Part shown: piece by piece, positions 1 through 7,214 of the stretch
Layout: each line of letters begins with the position of its first letter
How positions within the stretch are numbered: position 1 is the first letter of the stretch
DNA from: Alteribacter populi
Lineage (GTDB): Bacteria > Bacillota > Bacilli > Bacillales > Salisediminibacteriaceae
DNA length: 64,000 nucleotides
Assembly: GCF_002352765.1 (NCBI RefSeq)
Contig: NZ_KZ293963.1
Coordinates: 186,001-250,000, forward strand
Direction: 5' to 3'
Notes under the pieces: generated by a model
Told to the model about the DNA's origin: nothing
Database searches by the model: none
The model's input: only the letters and a program-made list of their open reading frames with translations
Program-made: the position numbers and the translations under genes

Positions 1-291
1 AGAGTAGCTTTCGCTCGTACATTAGCCAACCGGCCGGACATCCTCCTGCTAGATGAAGTTACAAGTGCTCTTGACTTAAAAAATGTGGAATTAATTGAGG
101 AATTTTTATTAAATTTGGTTCCTTCGCGTGTTCACGCTGTGTTAATGGTTACTCATGATGTAAGTCAGGCAAAGAGATTAGGTGATCGTACAATCTTTAT
201 GGACGAGGGAAGAATAGTGGAGCAGGGGAAAACCTCAGACATGTTTGAAAACCCTCAAACAGAAATGCTGAAGTACTTTTTAAAGGAGTGA
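1..291 (+). CDS. ABC transporter ATP-binding protein, C-terminal part (FetA/YbbL-type)
   Basis: The reading frame is open from base 1, so the start lies outside the window and 96 codons are visible. They show the end of an ABC ATPase: a Walker B stretch ILLLDE at visible codons 14-19, a D-loop SALD, and an H-loop MVTHD. The next gene is a FetB-family permease starting 4 bases after this stop, with its ribosome binding site overlapping the stop. That pairing is the FetA/FetB metal (iron) exporter arrangement. The substrate is inferred from the partner only. Confidence 0.9.
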   Translation, partial: RVAFARTLANRPDILLLDEVTSALDLKNVELIEEFLLNLVPSRVHAVLMVTHDVSQAKRLGDRTIFMDEGRIVEQGKTSDMFENPQTEMLKYFLKE

Positions 292-295
292 CAAT

Positions 296-1069
296 ATGGC
301 GCCGGAAATTTCAAACACATCGATGTTACTTCTCATCTTTTTTGTGCTCATTCCTGTTTCATTATCTTACATATATGCTTTAGGGTTAAGTAAATCTATT
401 GCCTGGTCTTCGTTCCGGGGAGTCGTCCAGTTATTTTTAATTGGCTATGTATTAACTTACTTATTCTCGCTGCCACCTATGATCGGAATCAGTTTTATGC
501 TCATCGTAATGATAACAGTCGCTACTTTCCATGCGAGTAAAAAAGGGGTGGGAATTCCATTTGCTCGTCCTGTGATTTTTGGGGTTATCATCGGCATTGA
601 ATTCCTTGTCCTTGCAATGTGGTTAGGGTTTGATATGATTAGTTTCCAACCTGATCAGGTCATTCCAATGAGCGGTATGGTAATAGGAAATAGTATGGTT
701 GCGATTGGACTTGCTTTAGAAAGGATGAAAAGCGAGTTTAAGGAAGCGAAAGGAAAGCTTGTTGCTGCTCTTGCTTTAGGTGCTAGACCAAGGCAGGCGT
801 CGACGATTCTTATACGGAAAATCGTAAAGGCCGCGATGATTCCAAACGTAGATGGATTAAAGACTGTCGGACTCGTTCAGCTTCCGGGAATGATGACCGG
901 ACTTATTTTGGGCGGAGTCGCTCCAGTCGAAGCAATACGTTATCAGATTGTCATTTCCTTAAGTATTTTTGCTTCTGTTTCGCTTGCAGCGATGTTTGTG
1001 ACCGTTATTTTTTATCGCTTTTTCTTTAATAAAGAAATGCAGCTCGTTGCCATCGATAATGAGAATTAA
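296..1069 (+). CDS. fetB: FetB/YbbM-family (UPF0014) ABC transporter permease
   Basis: A 257-residue polytopic membrane protein with about seven hydrophobic segments. Family hallmarks include SSFRGVVQLFLIGY near residue 40, GNSMVAIGLALERM in the middle, and ALALGARPRQA, a probable cytoplasmic coupling loop to the ATPase. The UPF0014/FetB family works with FetA in iron export and peroxide resistance in E. coli. The role here is inferred from family and operon. The start is ATG with an AAAGGAGTG site that overlaps the end of the ATPase gene, suggesting translational coupling. Confidence 0.9.
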   Translation: MAPEISNTSMLLLIFFVLIPVSLSYIYALGLSKSIAWSSFRGVVQLFLIGYVLTYLFSLPPMIGISFMLIVMITVATFHASKKGVGIPFARPVIFGVIIGIEFLVLAMWLGFDMISFQPDQVIPMSGMVIGNSMVAIGLALERMKSEFKEAKGKLVAALALGARPRQASTILIRKIVKAAMIPNVDGLKTVGLVQLPGMMTGLILGGVAPVEAIRYQIVISLSIFASVSLAAMFVTVIFYRFFFNKEMQLVAIDNEN

Positions 1070-1071
1070 AT

Positions 1072-1111
1072 AAGGTTGTTCGTAATAGTAAAATAGCAAC
1101 ATCCTTTTATA
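1072..1111 (+). terminator. Weak candidate terminator after fetB
   Basis: An imperfect 9-bp inverted repeat (AAGGTTGTT / AACATCCTT, one mismatch) around a long loop, followed by a short T run. Weak support. Confidence 0.3.
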
Positions 1112-1174
1112 AAAGAGCCTAATATAAGAAAAATTTCGCGAAATGTAGAGATCTTGAAAAAAAGGAGAGGGATT

Positions 1175-1768
1175 ATGGGACATAATAAATTAGTCATCGG
1201 GTTGCCATTAGTAGTGATGATTGGATTATTTGCTTTTGGTTATTTTTCAATTTTGCAAGCAGATGAAGTACCTAATGAACAGCTCGATGAACGTACAGAT
1301 TTATATTTGACATTAAACGAAGAAGAAAACCACGGTACAGTAGGCTGGGATTGGGAAACGATGCCTAGTGATGGTTTAGTGGGAGACGACTACATTGAAG
1401 TGATTTTGTACGATGACGATGGTGAAGTAATAAAGGCAGATGTCCAACAGATTGAACTTCAACTGTTACAAGGAGCTGACTCGATATACACTAGTGAGGA
1501 GTATGCAGAAAGTGAAGATGGGATACTGCTTTCTTTTCCTAATGCGAGTGAAGACAATCTAACGTATGGAAACCGCGGAATGATTCAGTTTTCCTACTCC
1601 ACAGATGATCACCCAGTGACTCATGGAGAAGTCCGGTATTTGCATACATGGACTGAACACGGAGGAATAGACAATTTATCTCTATCGCAAGATCGCATTT
1701 CCTTTTCTTCAACAGATCCTGATTATTGGGTGATTCTTCGTTCGGCTGTAATGGAAGGAAGAGAATAA
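1175..1768 (+). CDS. Hypothetical membrane-anchored or secreted protein
   Basis: A 197-residue protein I do not recognise. Residues about 5-27 form one hydrophobic segment (an uncleaved anchor or signal peptide). The rest is acidic and predicted to lie outside the cytoplasm. The motif HGEVRYLHTW lies near residue 150, and the protein is rich in Asp and Glu. The start at 1175 is chosen over an upstream in-frame codon at 1154 because AAAAGGAGAGG lies just before it. The stop is only 3 bases from the next ORF, so the two may be co-transcribed. An acidic exported domain fits a halophile or alkaliphile, but that is inference. Confidence 0.6.
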   Translation: MGHNKLVIGLPLVVMIGLFAFGYFSILQADEVPNEQLDERTDLYLTLNEEENHGTVGWDWETMPSDGLVGDDYIEVILYDDDGEVIKADVQQIELQLLQGADSIYTSEEYAESEDGILLSFPNASEDNLTYGNRGMIQFSYSTDDHPVTHGEVRYLHTWTEHGGIDNLSLSQDRISFSSTDPDYWVILRSAVMEGRE

Positions 1769-1771
1769 CAG

Positions 1772-2848
1772 ATGGTCCGGGGCCTTTCTTTCCAAAAAGG
1801 CATCATTTTTATGGGGAAAAAATATGTGTCCTGTTCTTATGAGCAAGGAGGGAAAATAAGAACCTGGGTAAAGCCAATAACGCCGGGGTCTATGCTTCAG
1901 ATCGGAAAAATTGTGTATTCGTCTATGCCTGTTTGGTTCCACACTGTTCTAGTAGCTGTGATACTCTTAACAGTGTTTCCAGATCTGTATGAGTGGTGGA
2001 CTGGGACGATACTGCTTTGGGGTGGATTGCCGATTACATCTGTACTAGTTTTTGCAGCAGGAACACATTTCTGGTTCCCGCGGGAGTTGAAGAAATATCA
2101 TGGAGCTGAGCATAAAGTCTTTAGTTATCGTGGAAAAGTAAGTACCATCAACCAACGTCATATTGGCGATGCAAAAATTACGAACCGACATTGCTCCACC
2201 AACGCAATCGTTCTTTATTTTTTTACTTTTTTTATGATGCTAGTCGTTATGCTAGTAATAGGTTCAACCTTCGATGTAGCTTTTGATACTGCGGCATTGA
2301 CAGCTATTTTTACGATGCCGCTAACAACGTACATGTTAAATCGAACAAAAGAAACATCTATCCATCGATTTTTCATCCGAATATCCTACGCATTACAGCT
2401 TTATGTGACGACAGCTAAACCAAACGACAAACATTTGAAGACCGCAATTCGATCCTACCGCAGACTGGCGTTTAAAGAGTTCCCGCACAAGGTAAAGGGA
2501 AAACAAAAGCATAAAACAAAGTCAAAGGAGCGATCGAACATGGTAATTGCTGACGTATCTATTATCCCTGTGGGGAAAGCTACGACAAGTGAGTCTGAAC
2601 AAATTGCAAAAATTCAGGACACCCTTCAACAATATGAAGGAAAAATTTCATTTGAAGTTCATGCGATGAGTACGGTAATTGAGGCAGAGCTTTCGGTCTT
2701 ATTTGAAGTCTTGCAAAAGATTCATGAAGCCCCTTTTGAAGACGGAATCCAACGCGTAGCAACAAATATTCGAATTGATGATAGACGTGATAAGTCCGAT
2801 TCAATGAAAGAAAAAGAGGATCGAGTCAAGGGAGAAACAAATCACTAA
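1772..2848 (+). CDS. DUF1385-like membrane protein fused to a YqgV/MTH1187 thiamine-binding domain
   Basis: 358 residues in two parts. Residues 1-240 resemble YqhQ (DUF1385): several membrane segments, YHGAEHKVF at 109-117 (YqhQ has YHGAEHKVINAYE), and NRHCSTN at 138-144 where YqhQ has a Cys-containing motif. After a basic linker (about 238-256), residues 257-345 match the small MTH1187/YqgV family, begin MVIADVSIIPVG, and bind thiamine in characterised members. An internal AAAGGAG at 2524-2530 lies 9 bases before the in-frame ATG at 2540, so YqgV may also be made alone. The N-terminal start could instead be the ATG at 1811. A YqgW homologue and yqgX follow, as yqgV-yqgW-yqgX in B. subtilis. 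Confidence 0.8.
   Translation: MVRGLSFQKGIIFMGKKYVSCSYEQGGKIRTWVKPITPGSMLQIGKIVYSSMPVWFHTVLVAVILLTVFPDLYEWWTGTILLWGGLPITSVLVFAAGTHFWFPRELKKYHGAEHKVFSYRGKVSTINQRHIGDAKITNRHCSTNAIVLYFFTFFMMLVVMLVIGSTFDVAFDTAALTAIFTMPLTTYMLNRTKETSIHRFFIRISYALQLYVTTAKPNDKHLKTAIRSYRRLAFKEFPHKVKGKQKHKTKSKERSNMVIADVSIIPVGKATTSESEQIAKIQDTLQQYEGKISFEVHAMSTVIEAELSVLFEVLQKIHEAPFEDGIQRVATNIRIDDRRDKSDSMKEKEDRVKGETNH
2524..2542 (+). promoter_or_regulatory. Internal ribosome binding site and ATG for the YqgV domain
   Basis: AAAGGAG at 2524-2530 is followed after 9 bases by an in-frame ATG at 2540, exactly at the domain boundary of the fused ORF. No stop codon separates the two domains, so both a fusion and a short YqgV protein are possible. 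Confidence 0.6.
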
Positions 2849-2860
2849 GAAAAACGATAC

Positions 2861-2965
2861 AAAAGCAACAAGCTTTATGGAAATAGCGTTAGCCTTCTTC
2901 GCATGTTTTAAAGTCTCAAGGATGCTTTTACCTGAGACGAGCGCTGTGAAGTTAGCTGTCCGCTG
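2861..2965 (+). repeat. Dispersed intergenic repeats (hairpin family edge plus a second family)
   Basis: Bases 2861-2888 match, in reverse, the edge of the GTTGCTTTTTGAGCG repeat seen near 4180, 6029 and 58735. Bases 2883-2960 are clearly similar to the reverse complement of 12432-12506: both contain AGCGTTAGC, CGCATGTTTT, GAGACGAG and TAGCTGT in the same order. Confidence 0.6.
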
Positions 2966-2983
2966 ATATTTTCTGAGCTTATA

Positions 2984-3025
2984 AAAAAGAGAGTGCCTTT
3001 ATGTTATGAAAGGCACTCTCTTTTT
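2984..3025. terminator. Bidirectional terminator
   Basis: A perfect 17-bp inverted repeat (2984-3000 / 3009-3025) with an 8-base loop, A-rich on the left and T-rich on the right. It can end transcription of the DUF1385-YqgV gene on plus and of the yqgW gene on minus. Confidence 0.9.
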
Positions 3026-3036
3026 GAATGAAGCGA

Positions 3037-3222
3037 CTACATCATCGCTCCACCGCCGCCGCGTACGATGTACGCGAAGATTGTCATCACTGAAAACCAA
3101 CCGAAAACTGCTACAGTAACGGCTGCAAAACCGACAGCGAAGAAATTTTTGTTTTTCAACTCACGGAATAGACCGATGGCGGATAAAATGGTGACCAACA
3201 AGAAGATGATACCAAGTGCCAT
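3037..3222 (-). CDS. yqgW: YqgW-like small membrane protein (DUF2759)
   Basis: A 61-residue protein with two hydrophobic segments (about 1-18 and 28-52), a basic turn RELKNKN between them, and a Gly-rich tail RGGGGAMM. Length and pattern match the DUF2759 family, and it sits between yqgV-like and yqgX sequences as in B. subtilis. The start has a strong AAGGAGG site 7 bases upstream. Function is unknown. Confidence 0.8.
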   Translation of the reverse strand: MALGIIFLLVTILSAIGLFRELKNKNFFAVGFAAVTVAVFGWFSVMTIFAYIVRGGGGAMM

Positions 3223-3287
3223 GCTTTCGCCTCCTTACGTATGTAAAATCATGCTTCTTCTCAAACGTAGAAACTTATATAAGTTCA

Positions 3288-3353
3288 TGTTCAAAAGAAG
3301 GATAACAAAGCTAACAAAAAGGTTCGACAGCTATTATTCCAAACTTTTGAACA
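3288..3353. repeat. Dispersed repeat with TGTTCAAAA/TTTTGAACA ends
   Basis: A 66-bp element with 9-bp terminal inverted repeats (3288-3296 and 3345-3353). It contains CGACAGCTATT internally and is followed by ACCTC. Other copies are at 7108-7173, 15116-15215, 42038-42095 and 52731-52824. Confidence 0.6.
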
Positions 3354-3496
3354 ACCTCTATAAGTATAGCATAACCTAATTGCATATTTATTTTACTCGT
3401 TTTTCAACTTTTTGTCGAGTCCTGCTCTTCATAATTGGAAAAACGTTTTCATCGTAGTACAATAAAAATACATAAAAAACGAGGAGGGAGTATGAA

Positions 3497-4129
3497 TTGA
3501 AATTTATACGAATGCCATTAGGTCCCTTACAAACAAATGGGTACCTGGTACATAACGAAAAAGATGCTGTTTTTATTGACCCAGGTGCTGAAGGTGAGAA
3601 AGTTATCACGGCCATTGAAGAAGCAGGGGTAACACTGCAAGCCGTCATCCTCACTCACGCTCACTTTGATCACATTGGTGGCGTTGAGAGGTTAGTACAG
3701 CATTTTGATGTTCCGTTGTATGTTCACAAGGAGGAAGCAGAGTGGTTGAAAGAGCCTGCGAAAAATGGTTCCAGTTTATTTCCTGGCATCGAACCAATTA
3801 GTGTAACATGGACTCCGAAGCTACTTTCAGGAGAAGGGGAATGGAAAGTGGGACCGTTTTCGTTTCAAATGTTTGAAACACCAGGGCACTCGCCAGGTAG
3901 TATTTCCTTTTATATGTCTGATGAAAATATTATTTTTTCAGGAGACATTCTTTTTCAAGGAGGGATAGGAAGGACTGACCTTCCGGGTGGCAGTATGGAC
4001 ACACTTCTCAGTACTATTCATTCAAAACTCCTAACCCTTCCTGATGAAACCACTGTAGCCAATGGACATGGCCCAACGACGACAATCGGGGAAGAAAAAG
4101 AAATGAACCCGTTTTTAAATGGGTTTTAA
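3497..4129 (+). CDS. yqgX: MBL-fold metallo-hydrolase YqgX (glyoxalase II-like)
   Basis: A 210-residue metallo-beta-lactamase-fold hydrolase. Metal ligands are visible: THAHFDH at 53-59, His131 in TPGHSPG, Asp150 in FSGD, and His191 in NGHGP. Length and motifs match the YqgX/glyoxalase II-like group, whose members may act on hydroxyacyl-thiol substrates; the substrate is not evident here. The start is TTG with GAGGAGGGAG about 8 bases before it. An overlapping ATG at 3492 opens only two codons. Confidence 0.9.
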   Translation: MKFIRMPLGPLQTNGYLVHNEKDAVFIDPGAEGEKVITAIEEAGVTLQAVILTHAHFDHIGGVERLVQHFDVPLYVHKEEAEWLKEPAKNGSSLFPGIEPISVTWTPKLLSGEGEWKVGPFSFQMFETPGHSPGSISFYMSDENIIFSGDILFQGGIGRTDLPGGSMDTLLSTIHSKLLTLPDETTVANGHGPTTTIGEEKEMNPFLNGF

Positions 4130-4140
4130 TTAGGTGAAAT

Positions 4141-4167
4141 CACTCGCTTCAGGGCGGGTGTTTTTTT
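4141..4167 (+). terminator. Terminator of yqgX
   Basis: A 7-bp GC-rich stem (CACTCGC / GCGGGTG with one G-T pair) followed by a run of T. Confidence 0.85.
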
Positions 4168-4175
4168 GAGTTGGA

Positions 4176-4290
4176 GTTTGTTGCTTTTTGAGCGTTTTTT
4201 CAAAGCTGTCACGCTATGCGTGACAGGGCAAGCATGCGCTTGCCTAACGCTCAAAAACAAAAAGCAACAATCGTTTAGAAACGAGCCCTT
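4176..4290. repeat. Structured intergenic repeat with three nested hairpins
   Basis: An outer inverted repeat (GTTGCTTTTTGAGCGTT at 4180-4196 against 4246-4268, with a 6-base insertion) encloses two perfect hairpins: TGTCACGC/GCGTGACA (4207-4225) and GGCAAGC/GCTTGCC (4227-4244). The whole could fold as a three-way junction. A diverged copy lies at 6029-6140; edges are seen at 2861, 54379 and 58730. Confidence 0.65.
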
Positions 4291-4381
4291 GAGTTAAAAA
4301 TTCGCTGTACTAAAGAGAAAAGTGTCGAAAGAGGGGATTCGTTTCTAATCCTAGAATGTGTTGGATAAAAGGAGGGATCTT

Positions 4382-5533
4382 TTGAAAAAGTTTTGGGTAG
4401 ATCTCATAAAATCTCAGCCTGACGAGGCTTTAGCCTATCATGATTTTATCGAACACGCTTTATATCACCCAAAAGTGGGTTATTATATGAACCCGAACAT
4501 TAAACTAGGAATCAAAGGGGATTTTTATACGAGTAATCACGTTCACCCGGTTTTTGCCTGGACATTTGCCCGTTTTTTTTCTGATGTTATCGAAAAGGAG
4601 GAATTGCAGCCAACAATTTTAGAGTGGGGAGCAGGAGAAGGGCGTTTTTGTTTGAATGTGTTAAATTATTTTCGCGAAAAAATGCCGGATGTATATGAGA
4701 AACTGTCTTACTTAATTGTAGAAGCGAGCGAGTATCATCGAAAGCAACTGTATAAAATTGTGGAAGAACATCAGGATAAAGTAGCCGTGTATGCAAGTTT
4801 TGATGAATTGAAAAAAGCAGACTATTATGGTGAAGGAGTTGTTTTTTCAAATGAACTTGTGGATGCTTTTCCAGTCCATGTTGTGGAAAAGAACGCAGAT
4901 GGAAATCTTGATGAAGTATTTGTGACATTAAAAGAAGGTCACCTCGCAGAAACGAAGATGACTTGTGAGAACAAAGAGCTTTTGGGTTGGGCCGAACAAT
5001 ACGGTCCGAGAGTACCAATTGGGCACCGTACCGAAATTTGTTTACAAATGAAGAAATGGATTTCTGACATTTCTGAGTGGTTAAAGCGTGGGGTAGTCGT
5101 TACGGTTGATTATGGTTATTCAAATGAGGAAAAAAGCAGTCCTGCATTAAAAGATGGTTCCCTTCGAGGGTATAAGGAGCACAAAATGATAAAGAACCCT
5201 CTATTATACCCAGGAGAGATGGACCTCACTGCTCATGTTCAATGGGATGCGTTTAGGAAGTTGGCCGAAGAAAATGGTTTGGAGATCCTTATTCATGATA
5301 CACAAACGCAATTCTTATTAAAGTCTGGTCTCTTTTCATTTTTACAAACCTCTATAGAATATTCAAATCCTTTTTCAACTCAGATGAAGCAAAACCGAGC
5401 AATCCAGTCTCTTGTTTATCCGGGTGGAATAAGCCAAGCGTTTCAAGTGAACGTTTGTACAAAGAAGTTAACAAAAAGGGAGCGGTATCGTTATTACACG
5501 GAAGATCCTTATGCAGTAAAAGAAAACCCATAA
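4382..5533 (+). CDS. SAM-dependent methyltransferase, MidA/NDUFAF7 family (COG1565)
   Basis: A 383-residue class I methyltransferase. Near the N-terminus are HPKVGYYM and GDFYTS, as in MidA proteins. The SAM-binding motif LEWGAGEGR lies at about 80-88, and SNELVDAFPVHVV follows, the family equivalent of NELFDALP. The mitochondrial member NDUFAF7 methylates an arginine of complex I; the bacterial target is unknown, so arginine methylation here is only possible. The start is TTG at 4382 because AAAAGGAGGG lies 5-6 bases upstream; an upstream TTG at 4358 has no such site. Confidence 0.8.
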   Translation: MKKFWVDLIKSQPDEALAYHDFIEHALYHPKVGYYMNPNIKLGIKGDFYTSNHVHPVFAWTFARFFSDVIEKEELQPTILEWGAGEGRFCLNVLNYFREKMPDVYEKLSYLIVEASEYHRKQLYKIVEEHQDKVAVYASFDELKKADYYGEGVVFSNELVDAFPVHVVEKNADGNLDEVFVTLKEGHLAETKMTCENKELLGWAEQYGPRVPIGHRTEICLQMKKWISDISEWLKRGVVVTVDYGYSNEEKSSPALKDGSLRGYKEHKMIKNPLLYPGEMDLTAHVQWDAFRKLAEENGLEILIHDTQTQFLLKSGLFSFLQTSIEYSNPFSTQMKQNRAIQSLVYPGGISQAFQVNVCTKKLTKRERYRYYTEDPYAVKENP

Positions 5534-5538
5534 TTACG

Positions 5539-5573
5539 GAAAAAGACCTCGAGCTAAGAAGCCCGGGTCTTTG
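5539..5573 (-). terminator. Minus-strand terminator of the yqgY gene
   Basis: An imperfect long stem beginning with AAAGAC/GTCTTT. Read on minus it ends in a T run just after the DUF2626 gene. Confidence 0.65.
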
Positions 5574-5592
5574 TGGGTTAGCGTAGTATGGA

Positions 5593-5838
5593 TTAATGTC
5601 CGCCAACTCCTGGTACCATGATGAAAGTGGTGTAGTAAGTAAACCCAACGAAAAATAACGTTAAGTATGCGCCGAAGATGTAAATGTATGTACGCTCAGT
5701 CAGTTTCAGGTAGCTTAACGCTAAGAAAACGCCTGTTTGACCAAAGAACAACATCGCCATCTCGTGCATCTCACCAACCAAAAAGAGAACGGCCATTATT
5801 CCGGTCCAAAAACTAATTACTCGGAACATGCGATCCAT
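5593..5838 (-). CDS. yqgY: YqgY-like membrane protein (DUF2626)
   Basis: An 81-residue protein with three hydrophobic helices (about 5-22, 28-43, 50-72) and the family sequence MDRMFRVISFWTG at its N-terminus. It matches DUF2626 (B. subtilis YqgY), which lies in the same neighbourhood. AAAGGAGGG precedes the ATG. No function is known. Confidence 0.8.
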   Translation of the reverse strand: MDRMFRVISFWTGIMAVLFLVGEMHEMAMLFFGQTGVFLALSYLKLTERTYIYIFGAYLTLFFVGFTYYTTFIMVPGVGGH

Positions 5839-6028
5839 GATGCATCCCTCCTTTTATGTAGGTAAGCAATTTTGATAGTGATAGTATGCATAATTCAATA
5901 CACTTTATTATAGAACGTATTTGTCCTTTTGTAAATTAAAACTCTGTCGAATCATTTTAGGTTTATGAAAAGGGCACCTGAAAATGAAAGCTTTATTATA
6001 CGTTTCCCAATTGGGCTTCTATTTATAA

Positions 6029-6140
6029 GGCTGTTTTCGTAAAACTGTTGCTTTTTGAGCATTTTTTATAACTATATCGCTTTGAATAACAGGGCAAGCA
6101 CCTGCTTGATATAAGGCTCTTTTTCTGTTACTTTAGGTAT
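6029..6140. repeat. Diverged copy of the nested-hairpin repeat
   Basis: Begins GGCTGTTTTCGTAAAACTG, continues GTTGCTTTTTGAGC as in the 4176 copy, and keeps AACAGGGCAAGC...GCTTG in the centre. The stems are degraded. Confidence 0.55.
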
Positions 6141-6234
6141 CTTAAACGGTCAAAAAACGACCTTTTGATACACTTTAGTGGCGAATAAAGGAGAATATCT
6201 TTTATAAAAGATAAATAAAGAAGGGAGGATTTTT

Positions 6235-6260
6235 GTTTACAAAAGAAGAAATTAAGGTAA
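6235..6260 (+). promoter_or_regulatory. Candidate SigB-type promoter upstream of the ytxH gene
   Basis: GTTTAC (6235-6240), 14 bases, then AGGTAA (6255-6260), close to the general-stress consensus GTTTAA-N12-14-GGGWAW. Some YtxH proteins are general-stress genes in B. subtilis, so this is plausible but unproven. Confidence 0.35.
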
Positions 6261-6326
6261 AGAAATAATATATAAATTTTTTGAGCTATGTAATACAATT
6301 ACAAATAGTCTTGGGAGGGTAATAAT

Positions 6327-6770
6327 ATGAGTAAAATGGATACGAAAGATTTTATTATTGGAGCCGTAGTAGGTGGAATTGTTGGAGCTTCAGCAGCGAT
6401 GCTAGTCGCACCAAAGTCAGGTAAAGAGTTGCGTGCAGACATTAATGACAAAGCAACGACTGCAAAGGACAAAACAGTAGAGTTCACAAACGTTGCTAAA
6501 GAAAAAGGAAACGAGTATTCTCAAATCGCAAAAGAAAAGTCCGGTGAATGGAGTGAAGTGGCCAAAGAACAATGGAATCGGGTCGCTGACAAAACGTCTC
6601 GCTTAACTGATAAAGCAAATTCATTGAGTGATGAAATGACATCAGATGTAAAAAACATGATGGAGGAAGAAAAAGAAGAAGGACAAAAGCTTGCTAACCA
6701 AGTCATAAAAGAAATTGAAGAAACACGAGATAAACTAAAAGATGACGTTACGGAACTTAATAGTAAATAA
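6327..6770 (+). CDS. YtxH domain-containing general-stress protein
   Basis: 147 residues. One glycine/alanine-rich membrane segment (about 10-28, GAVVGGIVGASAAMLVAPKSG) opens the YtxH domain. It is followed by a long, highly charged, probably helical tail with repeated KEK and AKEQ-like segments, LEA-like in composition. YtxH proteins are small, stress-induced and of unknown biochemical role. The start has GGGAGGG 8 bases before ATG. The gene is monocistronic, with a possible SigB promoter upstream. Confidence 0.8.
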   Translation: MSKMDTKDFIIGAVVGGIVGASAAMLVAPKSGKELRADINDKATTAKDKTVEFTNVAKEKGNEYSQIAKEKSGEWSEVAKEQWNRVADKTSRLTDKANSLSDEMTSDVKNMMEEEKEEGQKLANQVIKEIEETRDKLKDDVTELNSK

Positions 6771-6864
6771 ACCCTCTAAATAGGAGGTATAAGCGAAGTT
6801 ATCGTTCACGTCTCTTTTTTTCGCATTATATTCTAAAAAGAGTTCATGAAATTACCCTTAACTA

Positions 6865-6914
6865 GAAGAGAGTGTCCTAAAAGGATTGTTTTCACCTTTG
6901 GGGACACTCTCTTC
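6865..6914. terminator. Hairpin between the ytxH gene and tRNA-Gln
   Basis: A perfect 13-bp stem (GAAGAGAGTGTCC at 6865-6877 / 6902-6914), extended by an inner AAAGG/CCTTT stem. It lies downstream of both convergent transcripts. Neither side has a long T run. Confidence 0.6.
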
Positions 6915-6926
6915 ATCATTTATGTA

Positions 6927-7001
6927 TGGTTGGGATGGCAGGATTTGAACCTGCGAATCACGGAGTCAAAGTCCGTTGCCTTACCCCTTGGCTACACCCC
7001 A
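6927..7001 (-). tRNA. tRNA-Gln (anticodon TTG)
   Basis: The minus strand folds as a cloverleaf. The 7-bp acceptor stem is TGGGGTG with CATCCCA (one G-T). The anticodon arm ACGGA-CTTTGAC-TCCGT carries anticodon TTG. The T arm contains GGTTCGAATCC. Discriminator A and an encoded CCA follow. It is a single gene, not in a tRNA cluster. Confidence 0.95.
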
Positions 7002-7107
7002 AAGTGAGCACAATAATAGGGTGGCTATAAACAAAAAAAATATACAAAATAATTCACGAAAAAAGAAGGAATTTCTGATTTTATGTTGAATTAACTTACA
7101 AAAGTGG

Positions 7108-7173
7108 CTTGTTTGATAAGCAGGCGAAAGCAAGCCAAGATACGACAACTATGTCTAGAGGACTTTTTGAACA
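7108..7173. repeat. Degraded TGTTCAAAA-type repeat
   Basis: The right half is well kept (TACGACAACTATG...TTTTGAACA then ACCTCT). The left end (TTGTTTGATAAG) is degraded. See copies at 3288 and 15116. Confidence 0.45.
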
Positions 7174-7214
7174 ACCTCTAAAGTTATTTAATTTCATAAA
7201 GGTGGGTGATGCCC

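Larger units (their letters stand above)
5839..6326. other. Intergenic region with one repeat and a candidate stress promoter
   Basis: 488 bases without a gene. It contains the diverged hairpin repeat at 6029-6140 and a possible SigB-type promoter at 6235-6260. I see no ORF with a convincing ribosome binding site. Confidence 0.5.
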
